From NCBI GenBank assembly GCA_000421085.1, contig ATWE01000011.1, forward strand, positions 62,001 through 126,000: a stretch of 64,000 nucleotides of DNA, given 5' to 3'. The position numbers and the translations under genes were made by a program. Origin of the DNA: Ensifer sp. USDA 6670 (lineage in GTDB: Bacteria; Pseudomonadota; Alphaproteobacteria; Rhizobiales; Rhizobiaceae). Positions 8,637 to 16,663 of this stretch are shown here, one piece after another (positions within the stretch are counted from its first letter, which is position 1; every line of letters starts with the position of its first letter). Below the pieces are notes generated by a model, which was not told the DNA's origin, did no database searches, and saw nothing but the letters and a program-made list of their open reading frames with translations.

Positions 8637-10266
8637 ATTTCCGCTCGATCATGTTGATGAGGCTCGCCGCCGCGAGCGTCAGGAAGATGTAGAAGATGGC
8701 CGCCGAGTTATAGGGCGCAAAAGGCAGGAAGCTCGCCGACTGGAACTCGCGCATGCGCTGGGTGATGTCGCGGATCGACAGAATCGACAGGAGCGACGTG
8801 TCCTTGAGGATCGCGATCAGCTCGTTGCCGAGCGGCGGAATGATGATCCGGAACGCCTGCGGCAGGACCACCAGCCGCGCCGTCTGCCACCGGTTGAGCC
8901 CGATGCTGCGCGCCGCTTCGATCTGGCCGACCGGGATGGCGTTGATGCCGGAGCGGAAGATTTCCGCGAGATAGGCGGAATAGGCAAGTGCCATCGCGAC
9001 GATGCCGCGCATCAGGTTCGGCGGATCGAGCACGCCTTGCGTCGCATCCTTCAGCGCCCCGCTTAGAGGCAGGCCGACATAGAGCACGATCACCAGCATC
9101 GGAATGCCGCGTATCGTATCGACGACGAACTCCGAGCCGATCGCCAGGGGATGACGGCGGTGCAGATAGCCGCCGAAGGTGAGCAGACCGAGGATGATTG
9201 ACAGGACTGCGAAAGTGATGCCTGCGGCCAGGTCGCGATCGTTCAAAGCCGCCGTTTCCCAAAGGAGCGGCAAGCCCCTGGGTACGGCGGCCGCCGGCAG
9301 AAGTGCTGCCGTCACCTCGTTCTTTTCCATCGCCGCGATTGCCTCCGCCGGGCCAAGGAAGGTTCGCACCGCCGCCTCCTTACCGGGCGCGGCCGGATAT
9401 TGCCCGAAGCGCACCGCCCCTATGAGGCCGGACGGCGTGTTGCTGACGATCGCGACCCTGCCGTCGAGCCGTCCCGCAAGCACATAGGCCGTGCGAGGCT
9501 GCAACAGGAACCAGGCGGCGACGAGCACCAGGCCGAGGGTCGCGAGCGCGAAGAAGAGGCTGGTGCGCGCCGTATAATGCAACTGAAGCAATCCGACCCA
9601 GACGAGTCCCATGACTGCGGCGAGAAGATAGGCGGCAATGGCAGCGCGAACCGTCGTCGCCACGCCGGCGGCAAAGGCGATATGCGCGAAGAAGAGGATG
9701 AACAGGAGCCCCGTACCGTTGACGAGGCCGATGCTCCACGCTCCTACGCGGCGCATGGTGCCTTTCGGCGCAGATGCCCTGCCGGCACCGAAGAAAAGCA
9801 TGAAGCCGAGTAGCGTCAGCACGAAATAGGCCGGAAAAAGCACGGCCTCGATGCCGCGCAGGGTCATGTCCGCGGCGCCCGTCAGTTGCCGAGGGCTAAG
9901 CCCCTTCACAACGAGATCGGACGTGAAGGAATCGACGGCATTGGCGACGACCGACGCAAGATAGGGATGCACGGCGTCACTCAGAAGCACGATGGCCGCC
10001 GCAGCGAGATTGAGAGACGCGGCAGCGAGCGCCAGCCGCGGCCGCGGCGCCTTGGCTCGGGAAAAGACGAGAACGGCGACGCCCGAGCCAAAGGCGACGA
10101 GCAGCGCAAGGAATCCCGCTACGAAGGCGGACGAGCCGTTCTCGACTCCGAGAATGGCTCTCAGCGAACGTTGGTAGTCTGCGGAGGAGGCGAAAAGATA
10201 GATGATGAACGGCAGCGCTGTCAGAATGATCAGATTGCTGGGCCGCACGCTTCTCAGGAACGACAT
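8617..10266 (-). CDS. Amino-acid ABC permease with a long extra N-terminal half
   Basis: About 549 residues, roughly twice the usual polar amino-acid permease (220-260). The C-terminal part (about 350-549) is a normal HisM/GlnP permease with the EAA loop EAARSIGLNRWQ at residue 450 and LGNELIAILKDTSLLS. The N-terminal 265 residues add several hydrophobic segments. Between about 265 and 345 lies a soluble stretch, with RVAIVSNTPSGLIGAV and later FLGPAEAIAAMEKNEVTAALL, that resembles a lobe of an amino-acid binding protein. The gene follows the binding-protein gene after a hairpin and overlaps the SDR gene. No ATPase gene accompanies it. Confidence 0.85.
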   Translation of the reverse strand: MSFLRSVRPSNLIILTALPFIIYLFASSADYQRSLRAILGVENGSSAFVAGFLALLVAFGSGVAVLVFSRAKAPRPRLALAAASLNLAAAAIVLLSDAVHPYLASVVANAVDSFTSDLVVKGLSPRQLTGAADMTLRGIEAVLFPAYFVLTLLGFMLFFGAGRASAPKGTMRRVGAWSIGLVNGTGLLFILFFAHIAFAAGVATTVRAAIAAYLLAAVMGLVWVGLLQLHYTARTSLFFALATLGLVLVAAWFLLQPRTAYVLAGRLDGRVAIVSNTPSGLIGAVRFGQYPAAPGKEAAVRTFLGPAEAIAAMEKNEVTAALLPAAAVPRGLPLLWETAALNDRDLAAGITFAVLSIILGLLTFGGYLHRRHPLAIGSEFVVDTIRGIPMLVIVLYVGLPLSGALKDATQGVLDPPNLMRGIVAMALAYSAYLAEIFRSGINAIPVGQIEAARSIGLNRWQTARLVVLPQAFRIIIPPLGNELIAILKDTSLLSILSIRDITQRMREFQSASFLPFAPYNSAAIFYIFLTLAAASLINMIERKYDIKHR

Positions 10267-10299
10267 TCATCCCTCCGGGGATCCTGCGCAGAAATTCGG

Positions 10300-10324
10300 C
10301 CCCGGAGCGCAGCCCGCTCCGGGG
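10300..10324 (-). other. Intercistronic hairpin between binding protein and permease
   Basis: CCCCGGAGCG and CGCTCCGGGG form a perfect 10-pair stem with a 5-base loop, just after the binding-protein stop (10338) and before the permease start (10266). No U-tract follows. Such hairpins commonly protect the upstream message and give more binding protein than permease; that role is inferred here. Confidence 0.6.
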
Positions 10325-10337
10325 TGCTCGGATGAGG

Positions 10338-11084
10338 TTACTTCACGCCCCAGTATTTGTTGACGAGCTGATCCAGCGTGCCGTCGTCGCGGATCATCTT
10401 CAGTCCTTCGTTGAAGGCGGCGACATTGGCATCGCCCTTGCGGAAGACGAGGCCGAGCGGATCGGATTCGAGGTCCCGGATCGCGACCACGAGTTCGCCG
10501 ACGAACTCGCGTTCGTAAGCGGCAGCATTGGCACCGTTTATGACGACGCCATCGACATCTTTGTTCTTGAGCGCGATGATCGCGGCGCTGAAGCTGTCAT
10601 AGGCGACGACGTTTTCTTTGCCGACCACCCCTTCGGCGACCTGCGCATCCGTGGTGTTGGCCTGGGCGGAGAGCTTCTTGCCCTTCGACTTGAAGTCCGC
10701 CAGTGACACGCCCTGGTCCTCGACCCGCATCAGCACCGCCTGACTGTTGACGATGTAGGGATCGGAGAAGTCCATGGCCTTCTTGCGTTCCTCGGTGATC
10801 GACACGCCCGAGGCAACGAGATCGAAGTTGCCCTGATCGAGCGCCGCGAAGATGCCGTCCCAACCGGTGGTCACGAATTCCGCCTGACAATTGATCTTGG
10901 CGCATATCGCATTCACCACATCGATATCGAAACCAACGATCTGGCCGGTCGCGGGATCGACGCTCTCCATCGGCGGCGAGGTCGTGTCCGAGCCGACCTT
11001 CAGCAGCTTCCCGCCAAGATCGGCAGCCGAGGCGCCGCCTGAGACGAGGGCCGCCATCGCAAGTGCAATTACGAGTGATTTCAC
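10338..11084 (-). CDS. Polar amino-acid ABC transporter binding protein
   Basis: About 248 residues, family 3 solute-binding protein. It starts at GTG 11084 with GGAGGAG 8 bases upstream. Signal peptide: MKSLVIALAMAALVSGGASA, cleaved before ADLGG. The family signature GFDIDVVNAICAKINCQAEF and the hinge region RKKAMDFSDPY are present, so it binds a small amino acid or amine in the periplasm. It sits between a LacI-family regulator and an oversized permease, and no ATP-binding gene is nearby. The downstream kinase/lyase fusion suggests a hydroxylated amino acid or amino alcohol as ligand, but the sequence does not prove that. Confidence 0.88.
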   Translation of the reverse strand: MKSLVIALAMAALVSGGASAADLGGKLLKVGSDTTSPPMESVDPATGQIVGFDIDVVNAICAKINCQAEFVTTGWDGIFAALDQGNFDLVASGVSITEERKKAMDFSDPYIVNSQAVLMRVEDQGVSLADFKSKGKKLSAQANTTDAQVAEGVVGKENVVAYDSFSAAIIALKNKDVDGVVINGANAAAYEREFVGELVVAIRDLESDPLGLVFRKGDANVAAFNEGLKMIRDDGTLDQLVNKYWGVK

Positions 11085-11114
11085 CTTGGTTCTCCTCCGT
11101 TGTGAATTCTTTTG

Positions 11115-12137
11115 CTACGCCGACTGCTCCAGGCGCCCGCCCAGATTGTCGGGCTGTCTTTCGATCAGCCTTGGCCTGAAAACCTGCTTCAACGTCAGCG
11201 CGTCCTCCCCCGCCATGCGCCGCAGCAGGAACTCCCCGAGGGTTCGCCCGAGAATCTCGATGGGCTGATAGAAGGTCGTGATCGGCGGCGTGAAATAGGC
11301 GCTGACATTGATGTCGTCATAGGCGACCACGTCGACATCGACGCCGATCCACCGTCCGCGCGAGCCCAGGCCCGAAAGCACGCCGAGCGTGGTCGACTCG
11401 TTGCTGCAGACGAAGGCCGTCGGCGGCCGCGCCGCGCCGAGCAGACTGAGCGCGCTCTCGCGGCCGAAATGGGTAGAAAGGTCGCCTTCGGCGATCAGAT
11501 CGTCGGACGGCGATAGACCCGCCTCGCGAAAAGCCCGCATGAAGCCGTCCACCCTGTCCTCGGCGTAGGAGAGATGCCGGAGCGGATTGACGAGCGCGAT
11601 CCGGCGGTGTCCGCCGGCAATCAGCCGGGCGGTCGCCGCGTGGGCCGCCCACTCATTGTCGATGTCGACATGCGCGTAGTCGAGGGGCTTCCGACAGCGA
11701 CCGAGAGAGACGAAGGGAAACCGGCTCTCGACCAGAAGATCGATGCGCGGGTCGTCCGCGCGTATGCCTGAGAATATCAGCCCGTCTGCCAGACCCTCAT
11801 CGATGACCCGGCGCGCCACCTCGCAGCCGTCCTCCACATTGCGCACGACGTGGACCGACATCCGATAGTCGCTGCCTTCCAGCGCCTGACTGATGCCGCT
11901 GAGGATCTGCGTATATTCGACGCCGTCCCATTCATAATCGCGCGCAGCCGTTACCGGCATGAGCACGGCAGCTTGGCAGGTCCGGCCGGTCCTCAGCGCC
12001 ATGCCGCGGGCGTTGGCACGATAGCCGATCTCCGCAGCGGCACGATGTATGAGCGCCTTCGTGGCCGGCGCAACCATGGGAGAACCGTTGAGCGCCTTCG
12101 ACACGGTCGCAATGGAATAGCCCGTAGTCTCGGCCAA
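11115..12137 (-). CDS. LacI-family transcriptional regulator, 5' end possibly frameshifted
   Basis: About 340 residues from TTG 12137. The HTH is visible (ETTGYSIATVSKALNGSPMV), followed by a periplasmic-binding-protein-like ligand domain with GLIFSGIRADDPRID and IGVDVDVVAYDD. From the TTG the first helix would be cut short: upstream codons in the same frame encode RPGIKA, as LacI proteins normally begin, but a stop (TAA, 12173-12171) precedes them with no start codon between. One extra A in the A5 run (plus-strand T5 at 12168-12172) would join this frame to ATG 12187 and give a complete N-terminus. It sits upstream of the amino-acid uptake genes and may regulate them, or the AAACGTTT sites at 4824-4858. 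Confidence 0.8.
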   Translation of the reverse strand: MAETTGYSIATVSKALNGSPMVAPATKALIHRAAAEIGYRANARGMALRTGRTCQAAVLMPVTAARDYEWDGVEYTQILSGISQALEGSDYRMSVHVVRNVEDGCEVARRVIDEGLADGLIFSGIRADDPRIDLLVESRFPFVSLGRCRKPLDYAHVDIDNEWAAHAATARLIAGGHRRIALVNPLRHLSYAEDRVDGFMRAFREAGLSPSDDLIAEGDLSTHFGRESALSLLGAARPPTAFVCSNESTTLGVLSGLGSRGRWIGVDVDVVAYDDINVSAYFTPPITTFYQPIEILGRTLGEFLLRRMAGEDALTLKQVFRPRLIERQPDNLGGRLEQSA

Positions 12138-12343
12138 AGCCTTGATCCCCGGCCGTGCGCGCGGCGATTTTTATTCCGTATTCGCATGAGTATATGCGAC
12201 TGGTGGAATATGTCGGCGGACGAATTGTGGATAATCGGTGCGCCATGAGACACGGCGGCACAACAGGATGCCGAGAGAAACGAGCTCACGTCGATTACGA
12301 CGACGCCGGCAAGCGAAAGCCCGTTTTACTCGGTTTCTGTTCT

Positions 12344-12896
12344 CTACTTCTCGGTCTTGCCGGCGAAATCCGCCGGGTTCTTGTATTTCACCGTTTGCAG
12401 ATGCTCGCAGCAGAGAACGAGCTCGCCCTCGTTCTTGAAGACCTGGTAGCTGGCGCGAATGAGCCCGAGGTCTTTGTAGCGGGGTGCTTTTTCCATATTG
12501 GTCCGGATCGTGTAGATCGTGTCGCCTATGAAGACCGGCTTGATGAACCGCAGCTTATCGTAGCCATAGGAAAAGGCGTTGACGCAGTTGGTAGCGACGA
12601 GGCCGAGACCGGCCGAGAACACGAAGGCGCCGGCAACGAGCCGACGGCCGAAGATGCCTTCCCGCTCCGCAAACATCTGATCCTGGGACGTAAGGATGGA
12701 TGTCGACGACCAGGGTATTGAAGAGATGGCTATCGCTCTCGCCGATCGTCCGGCGTAACGACCGGATGCGCTGACCGATGGGCCAATCCTCGTAGAACCA
12801 GTTTTCGGCGTTCCAGACCGGCAAAGCGGCATGGTCTTCCGGCATGTCGGCGGGACGTGTCGAAGAAACTCCGACGGTTGGCGTGAACTCATCCAT
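12344..12896 (-). pseudogene. MaoC-like dehydratase, single-base frameshift
   Basis: The protein is in two frames. From ATG 12896 the first frame reads [12 protein letters not shown] through [11 protein letters not shown]; the second continues [20 protein letters not shown] to the stop at 12344. Removing one C from the CCC (plus-strand GGG 12685-12687) joins them as HPYV-QDQMFAE and gives about 183 residues of a normal MaoC hot-dog hydratase. It lies downstream of the TRAP dctM gene and probably belonged to that operon, hydrating an enoyl-CoA made from the imported acid. It is either a young pseudogene or a sequence error; the rest of the coding sequence is well preserved. Confidence 0.8.
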
Positions 12897-12940
12897 ATCA
12901 TTACCTGCGTAAGAAGGTCGGGATTACCAGAGCCGTTTCC

Positions 12941-12971
12941 GACCTCTGCGCCGCCGTGGCGCAGAGGTCGT
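12941..12971 (-). other. Strong intercistronic hairpin after dctM
   Basis: A perfect 13-base inverted repeat (CGACCTCTGCGCC and its complement) with a 5-base loop lies between the TRAP large permease stop and the MaoC gene start. There is no run of U after it, so I read it as an mRNA-stabilising or rate-setting hairpin rather than a classical terminator. Confidence 0.6.
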
Positions 12972-12982
12972 ATTTCGTCGCA

Positions 12983-14296
12983 TTATTGGACCGCCGCCGT
13001 TCCATAGACCAGGTTCGGCAGCCAAAGCGACAGCTGCGGGAACATGCTCAGCATGACGAGAATCACCATCATCATCGCCAGGTAAGGCAGCACCTCGCGG
13101 GCATAGGCCATCATCGGCACTTTCAGCACCATGGACGAAATGTACATCAACCCCCCAACCGGCGGCGTGATGCCGGCGATGGTCAGGTTCGTGATGAAGA
13201 CGACGCCGAAATGCACGCGATCGATGCCGACGCCGTCGATGATCGGGATCAGCATGGGCGTCAGAATGATCAGCGCCGCCGACCCCTCGATCGCCGTGCC
13301 GATGACGATCAGCAGGACGTTGATGAGGAGCAGCATCAGGAGCGGATTGTCGGTGGCTTCGCCGAGCCATCCCGACATGGCCTGCGGCACCTGCTCCCAG
13401 GCGAGATAGAAACCGAAGGCTGCCGCCGCGCAGATCATGATCATGACCACGGCGGAATCGCGCACGGCCTCGGCAAGAACCTCCGGGATCTGGCGGAAGG
13501 TGAATTCACGGTAGCCGAACACGGCGACGAAGAGCACGTAGACGACCACCACCGCACCGGCTTCGGTGGTGGTGAAAAGACCGTATCGCGTACCGGCGAA
13601 GATCACTACCGGGATCGACAGCGCCCAGAGCCCGTCGATCAGCGCCCGGACGCCCTCCGCGCGGGTGGCGCGCTCCTTGCGCAACGGCTTGTAACCACGC
13701 TTGCGGGCGATGAAATAGGTGGTGACCATGAGCCCGGTCGCTAGCACGAGGCCAGGCATCACACCCGCTGCGAAAAGCCGGCCGATGGACGTCTCCGCCA
13801 GAAAGCCATAGACGATAAGACCGATCGACGGCGGAATGAGGCTCGTGATGATGGCTGCCGACGATGTGATGACCGCGGCGAAGGCCCGGCTGTAGCCCCG
13901 TTGCGACATCTCGACCCCGAGCGTCTTGGCGAGCATTGCCGCATCGGCATTGGCAGATGCGGTAAGTCCGCCGAGCAAGGTGCCGAGCACGGTGCACATC
14001 TGCGCGAGCGCTCCCGTCATGTGGCCGACGAGCACGTCCGCAAGCGCCAAAAGGCGCCGGGTGATGCCCGATGCGTTCATGATGCAGCCGGCAAGAACGA
14101 ACAGCGGCAGCGCCAACAGGGACACGGACTGGCTGCCCTCCGCCATTTCCTGAGCGAAATTGGCGAGCGGGATCATGTCCATATTGATGAGGAAGAAGGC
14201 GAACGCTCCGATCGCCATGGCCCAGGTGATCGGCGTCGACAGGACAAACAGGACGACGACGAGAAGCGAGGGACCGGCCAGATGGAACAGGGTCAT
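12983..14296 (-). CDS. TRAP transporter large permease, DctM family
   Basis: About 437 residues with many hydrophobic segments. Typical DctM features include ITSLIPPSIGLIVYGF in the N-terminal half and LINVLLIVIGTAIEGSAALI with a later AGITPPVGGLMYI in the C-terminal half. It forms the sodium-driven channel of a tripartite ATP-independent periplasmic transporter with the small permease, whose gene overlaps its start by 4 bases (ATGA). The operon order is binding protein, small permease, large permease, MaoC dehydratase. TRAP systems of this class mostly import carboxylates; the MaoC gene points to an acid that is degraded as a CoA thioester. Confidence 0.93.
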   Translation of the reverse strand: MTLFHLAGPSLLVVVLFVLSTPITWAMAIGAFAFFLINMDMIPLANFAQEMAEGSQSVSLLALPLFVLAGCIMNASGITRRLLALADVLVGHMTGALAQMCTVLGTLLGGLTASANADAAMLAKTLGVEMSQRGYSRAFAAVITSSAAIITSLIPPSIGLIVYGFLAETSIGRLFAAGVMPGLVLATGLMVTTYFIARKRGYKPLRKERATRAEGVRALIDGLWALSIPVVIFAGTRYGLFTTTEAGAVVVVYVLFVAVFGYREFTFRQIPEVLAEAVRDSAVVMIMICAAAAFGFYLAWEQVPQAMSGWLGEATDNPLLMLLLINVLLIVIGTAIEGSAALIILTPMLIPIIDGVGIDRVHFGVVFITNLTIAGITPPVGGLMYISSMVLKVPMMAYAREVLPYLAMMMVILVMLSMFPQLSLWLPNLVYGTAAVQ

Positions 14297-14805
14297 ATCA
14301 ACGATTCCAAATTGCGGTGCAGACGGACCACCCAGGGCCTCTCGACGATGAGATGCTGGACGAACATCCCGGCAGAGGCGAGCGCCAGCGGCGCATAGGA
14401 CAGGCTGCGCGACAGATCGAGTGCGATCGTATGCACATTGCGTGAAGTCCAGGCCTGCCAGGCGAAGAGAATGGTCATGACGATGAAGAAGAGCGCCAGC
14501 AGCAGATAGTTGAACCAGGCAACCGCTTTCCGCCAGCTGTCCGGGAGAGCCGCGACGACCACGTCGATCGCCGCGTGCGTGCCGAGACGGACGCCGGCGA
14601 CGGCACCGAAGAAGACGAGATAGGCGAAGGCCATCATCGCCAGCTCATAGGTCCAGGCGGCCGGTTGCGGGAAGACATAACGGCTGACGACCCCCCAGAG
14701 GATCGAGAAGACGATGACGAGGAGCGCAACGACGCCGATTGCCTCATCGGCGCGGCGCAGGCTGATGAGAGGAATTATCTCCTCCGGCGGGCGTGAGCTA
14801 TCCAT
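14293..14805 (-). CDS. TRAP transporter small permease, DctQ family
   Basis: About 170 residues with four hydrophobic segments, as usual for DctQ. The frame is open upstream to 15090, but that stretch is low-complexity and arginine-rich and overlaps an intergenic repeat. ATG 14805 has GAGG 5 bases upstream and begins MDSSRPPEEIIPLISLRRAD, so it is chosen. Sequence such as LVFFGAVAGVRLGTHAAIDV is typical of the family. The stop overlaps the large-permease start, indicating translational coupling. It bridges the binding protein and the large permease in the inner membrane. Confidence 0.9.
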   Translation of the reverse strand: MDSSRPPEEIIPLISLRRADEAIGVVALLVIVFSILWGVVSRYVFPQPAAWTYELAMMAFAYLVFFGAVAGVRLGTHAAIDVVVAALPDSWRKAVAWFNYLLLALFFIVMTILFAWQAWTSRNVHTIALDLSRSLSYAPLALASAGMFVQHLIVERPWVVRLHRNLESLI

Positions 14806-14912
14806 GATGCCTCGATTGTTGAGGGGTAATCCGAACCGGCGTCGATGCAGGCGTTGGGCATTCGGGGTGCGAACGCGCCGGCGAAGACGCGGCCCCGCGG
14901 CAGCAGCGTCAA

Positions 14913-14961
14913 AGAGCGGGATGAAGAAAAAATGTACGGTCTTCCGGTCGCATCCCGCTCT
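14913..14961. repeat. Dispersed rhizobial palindromic repeat (AGAGCGGGATG family), copy 1
   Basis: Arms AGAGCGGGATG and CATCCCGCTCT enclose an A-rich centre. The same pattern recurs near 23750, 40900, 49843, 55096 and 58598 with variation. Here it lies between the binding-protein and small-permease genes of the TRAP operon, so it is transcribed and can form a hairpin. Confidence 0.75.
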
Positions 14962-14983
14962 AATTCTTCGGAACCGGCGCCTC

Positions 14984-15961
14984 TTATTCTGCCATCGCCT
15001 TTTGCACCTGATCGTAGATGCCGGGCGTGATGTTCGGCACCTTCTCATAGGCAGCACGCGAGGCCTCGATGAATGACGGAATGTCGACATCGGTCACGAT
15101 CTCGACGCCGGAGGCGGCGAGCTGCTTTGCATAGGCATCGTCCGTTTCCAGCGTCATCTGCGTCAGTTCCTTGGCAATCGTCTGCCCTTCCTCCAGGAGA
15201 ATCGTCTGCAGGTCTTCGGGCAGGCTGTCGAAGAGTTGGCTGGAGGCCACCCAGGCCGTGAACATGATCTGGTGACCGGTCTTCGAAATGACCTTGCGCG
15301 TCTCGTTCAGCTTCGCCCCGGCTATTGAGCCGAAGGGGCCCTCAGCCGCGTCGACGACTCCGGTCTGAAGCGCATTGTAGACGTCTCCCCACGGCAATTC
15401 CGTCGGCCTTGCGCCGTAGTTGCCGAAGGTCGCCATCATGATCGGCGAAGAGGGCACGCGAATGGTGACGCCGGCCAGGTCCGCCGGCGAGCGCACCGGC
15501 TTGTTGGCGATGATATGCCGGTAGCCGAACAGGCCGTTCGGCATGATGATCTTGATGCCCCGCGCCTCCAGCTTGCCGGAAAGGTCCTTGTAGAGATCCG
15601 AAGCGAAGAGACGGTCCGTCGCCGCCAGATCCGGATAGACATAGGGGCCGGCGAGGATCGACAGATCCGGCACGAACTGGCCTAGCTGACCATAATCGGT
15701 GGCGCTGAGCAGGCTTGCGCCGCTCATCACCATTTCGTTGACCTTTTTCTGCGCGCCGAGCTGATCGCCCGTCATGACGGTAATGGCGATGCGTCCCCCG
15801 GAGCGCTCACCGACACGCTCGGCAAAGGTTTTCATGGCCTTTATGATCGGCTCGTTCGGATTCACCTGCGAGGTCGAAAATCGCAGGCTGTATTCCTGCG
15901 CGTTGGCAATGCCGCAGAACGACAATGCGGCCATCGCGGCCGCAGCGATCAAGGTCTTCAT
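14984..15961 (-). CDS. TRAP transporter solute-binding protein, DctP family
   Basis: About 325 residues. Signal peptide MKTLIAAAAMAALSFCGIA is cleaved near NAQ. GGGAGGA precedes ATG 15961 at good spacing. Family features are present: the conserved arginine region VRSPADLAGVTIRVPSSPIM, which normally clamps the substrate carboxylate, and ALQTGVVDAAEGPFGSI. It captures an organic acid in the periplasm and delivers it to the DctQM permease encoded downstream. The promoter region holds a TGAATA-ATA-TATTCA dyad that could bind a GntR-type regulator. The substrate is not deducible. Confidence 0.93.
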   Translation of the reverse strand: MKTLIAAAAMAALSFCGIANAQEYSLRFSTSQVNPNEPIIKAMKTFAERVGERSGGRIAITVMTGDQLGAQKKVNEMVMSGASLLSATDYGQLGQFVPDLSILAGPYVYPDLAATDRLFASDLYKDLSGKLEARGIKIIMPNGLFGYRHIIANKPVRSPADLAGVTIRVPSSPIMMATFGNYGARPTELPWGDVYNALQTGVVDAAEGPFGSIAGAKLNETRKVISKTGHQIMFTAWVASSQLFDSLPEDLQTILLEEGQTIAKELTQMTLETDDAYAKQLAASGVEIVTDVDIPSFIEASRAAYEKVPNITPGIYDQVQKAMAE

Positions 15962-16006
15962 GCTGTCCTCCCTATTCCGGACTCCGCCTCCGGACTTTCA
16001 CAAGTT

Positions 16007-16021
16007 TGAATAATATATTCA
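16007..16021. promoter_or_regulatory. Short operator-like dyad upstream of the TRAP operon
   Basis: TGAATA-ATA-TATTCA is a perfect 6-base inverted repeat, 46-60 bases before the dctP start. Its size and AT-rich nature fit a GntR-family operator. No GntR gene is in the window, so the regulator is unknown. Confidence 0.4.
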
Positions 16022-16191
16022 CAAATGAACGAAAGGCGTCAAGCGGTGAATCGTCGCTCAATGGGCTTCACAACAGTGGAAACCCTCGCGGCTCCCACAT
16101 CGCGACGGGTCAATTCGCGCGAACAATCTATTCTTAAATAAATTCTCGGGGTCGCCGTGATCTCGAAGCGCCCGGCCATCAATCCTCCCAG

Positions 16192-16226
16192 CGTCATCCT
16201 TGTCCAAGGTCAAGTCGAGGATGACG
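16192..16226. repeat. Small palindromic intergenic element
   Basis: CGTCATCCT and AGGATGACG form a 9-base inverted repeat with a 17-base centre, resembling the CGTCATCCT-type ends seen in rhizobial intergenic repeats. It lies in the 700-base region between the divergent dctP and nirB genes. Apart from the dyad at 16007, the sigma-54 promoter and the nirB leader, I see nothing else in that region. Confidence 0.45.
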
Positions 16227-16404
16227 GCGCTAGCCAAAGAAAGCGTGCGGCGAGACGGGTGCACCGATCGGATCATCGCGAACAGCACAAAATTTCATCA
16301 CTGAGCGCAAGCAGCTTACTTTTAAATCAAAAGGCATACGTCGCGACAAAGGGCGTTTTCCACCTTTTGCAGATTTTTCAAAGCGATAGCCGGAAGGCCG
16401 AGAT

Positions 16405-16421
16405 TTGGCACAGCATTTGCA
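16405..16421 (+). promoter_or_regulatory. Sigma-54 promoter of the nitrite/nitrate reductase operon
   Basis: TTGGCAC-AGCAT-TTGCA matches the -24/-12 sigma-54 consensus with exact spacing, and the invariant GG and GC are present. Transcription should begin near 16432, leaving a leader of about 230 bases before nirB. Assimilatory nitrate genes of rhizobia are under general nitrogen (NtrC, sigma-54) control, which this site agrees with. A GGGTGCACC half-site near 16256 might be an NtrC contact, but that is weak. Confidence 0.85.
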
Positions 16422-16431
16422 TTTCCACAAC

Positions 16432-16663
16432 TGCTTCGGTCAACGGCGATTGAAGCGAGCTCAGGCGCCGCATACGCCTGCCGAAGACACCGACGTCGCA
16501 AGGTCTTTGCCTCCGTAAGGGTTTCCTCCCGGTCCCGGAGCGCAATTTCCAAGCGGCGTTTTTTTTATACCGGTTTAGGCCGGCCAAATCGAACCGACCT
16601 GAACTGCCGCGAAGCACTGCTCGAATTCTGAGCACCGCTTCGTAAAAGCTGCGGAGTGACCAC
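16432..16663 (+). promoter_or_regulatory. Untranslated nirB leader, candidate NasT-type attenuator
   Basis: The leader between the inferred sigma-54 start and nirB contains an inverted repeat (CAGGCG near 16463 with CGCCTG), a second pair (CTCCG near 16511 with CGGAG near 16536), and GCGGCG followed by eight T (16559-16566), about 100 bases before the start codon. In other proteobacteria the ANTAR protein NasT binds the nitrite-reductase leader RNA and prevents termination. The GC-rich/U-tract end fits that scheme. I could not fold the RNA, and a perfect terminator stem is not obvious by eye. Confidence 0.5.

Noticed and set aside
12155-12721. 188-residue plus-strand frame spanning the LacI-MaoC gap
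   Set aside because: Mostly antisense to the frameshifted MaoC gene and without family features.
14806-15090. N-terminal extension of the small TRAP permease
   Set aside because: The extension is arginine-rich, covers an intergenic repeat and overlaps the binding-protein 3' end, and ATG 14805 has a ribosome site.
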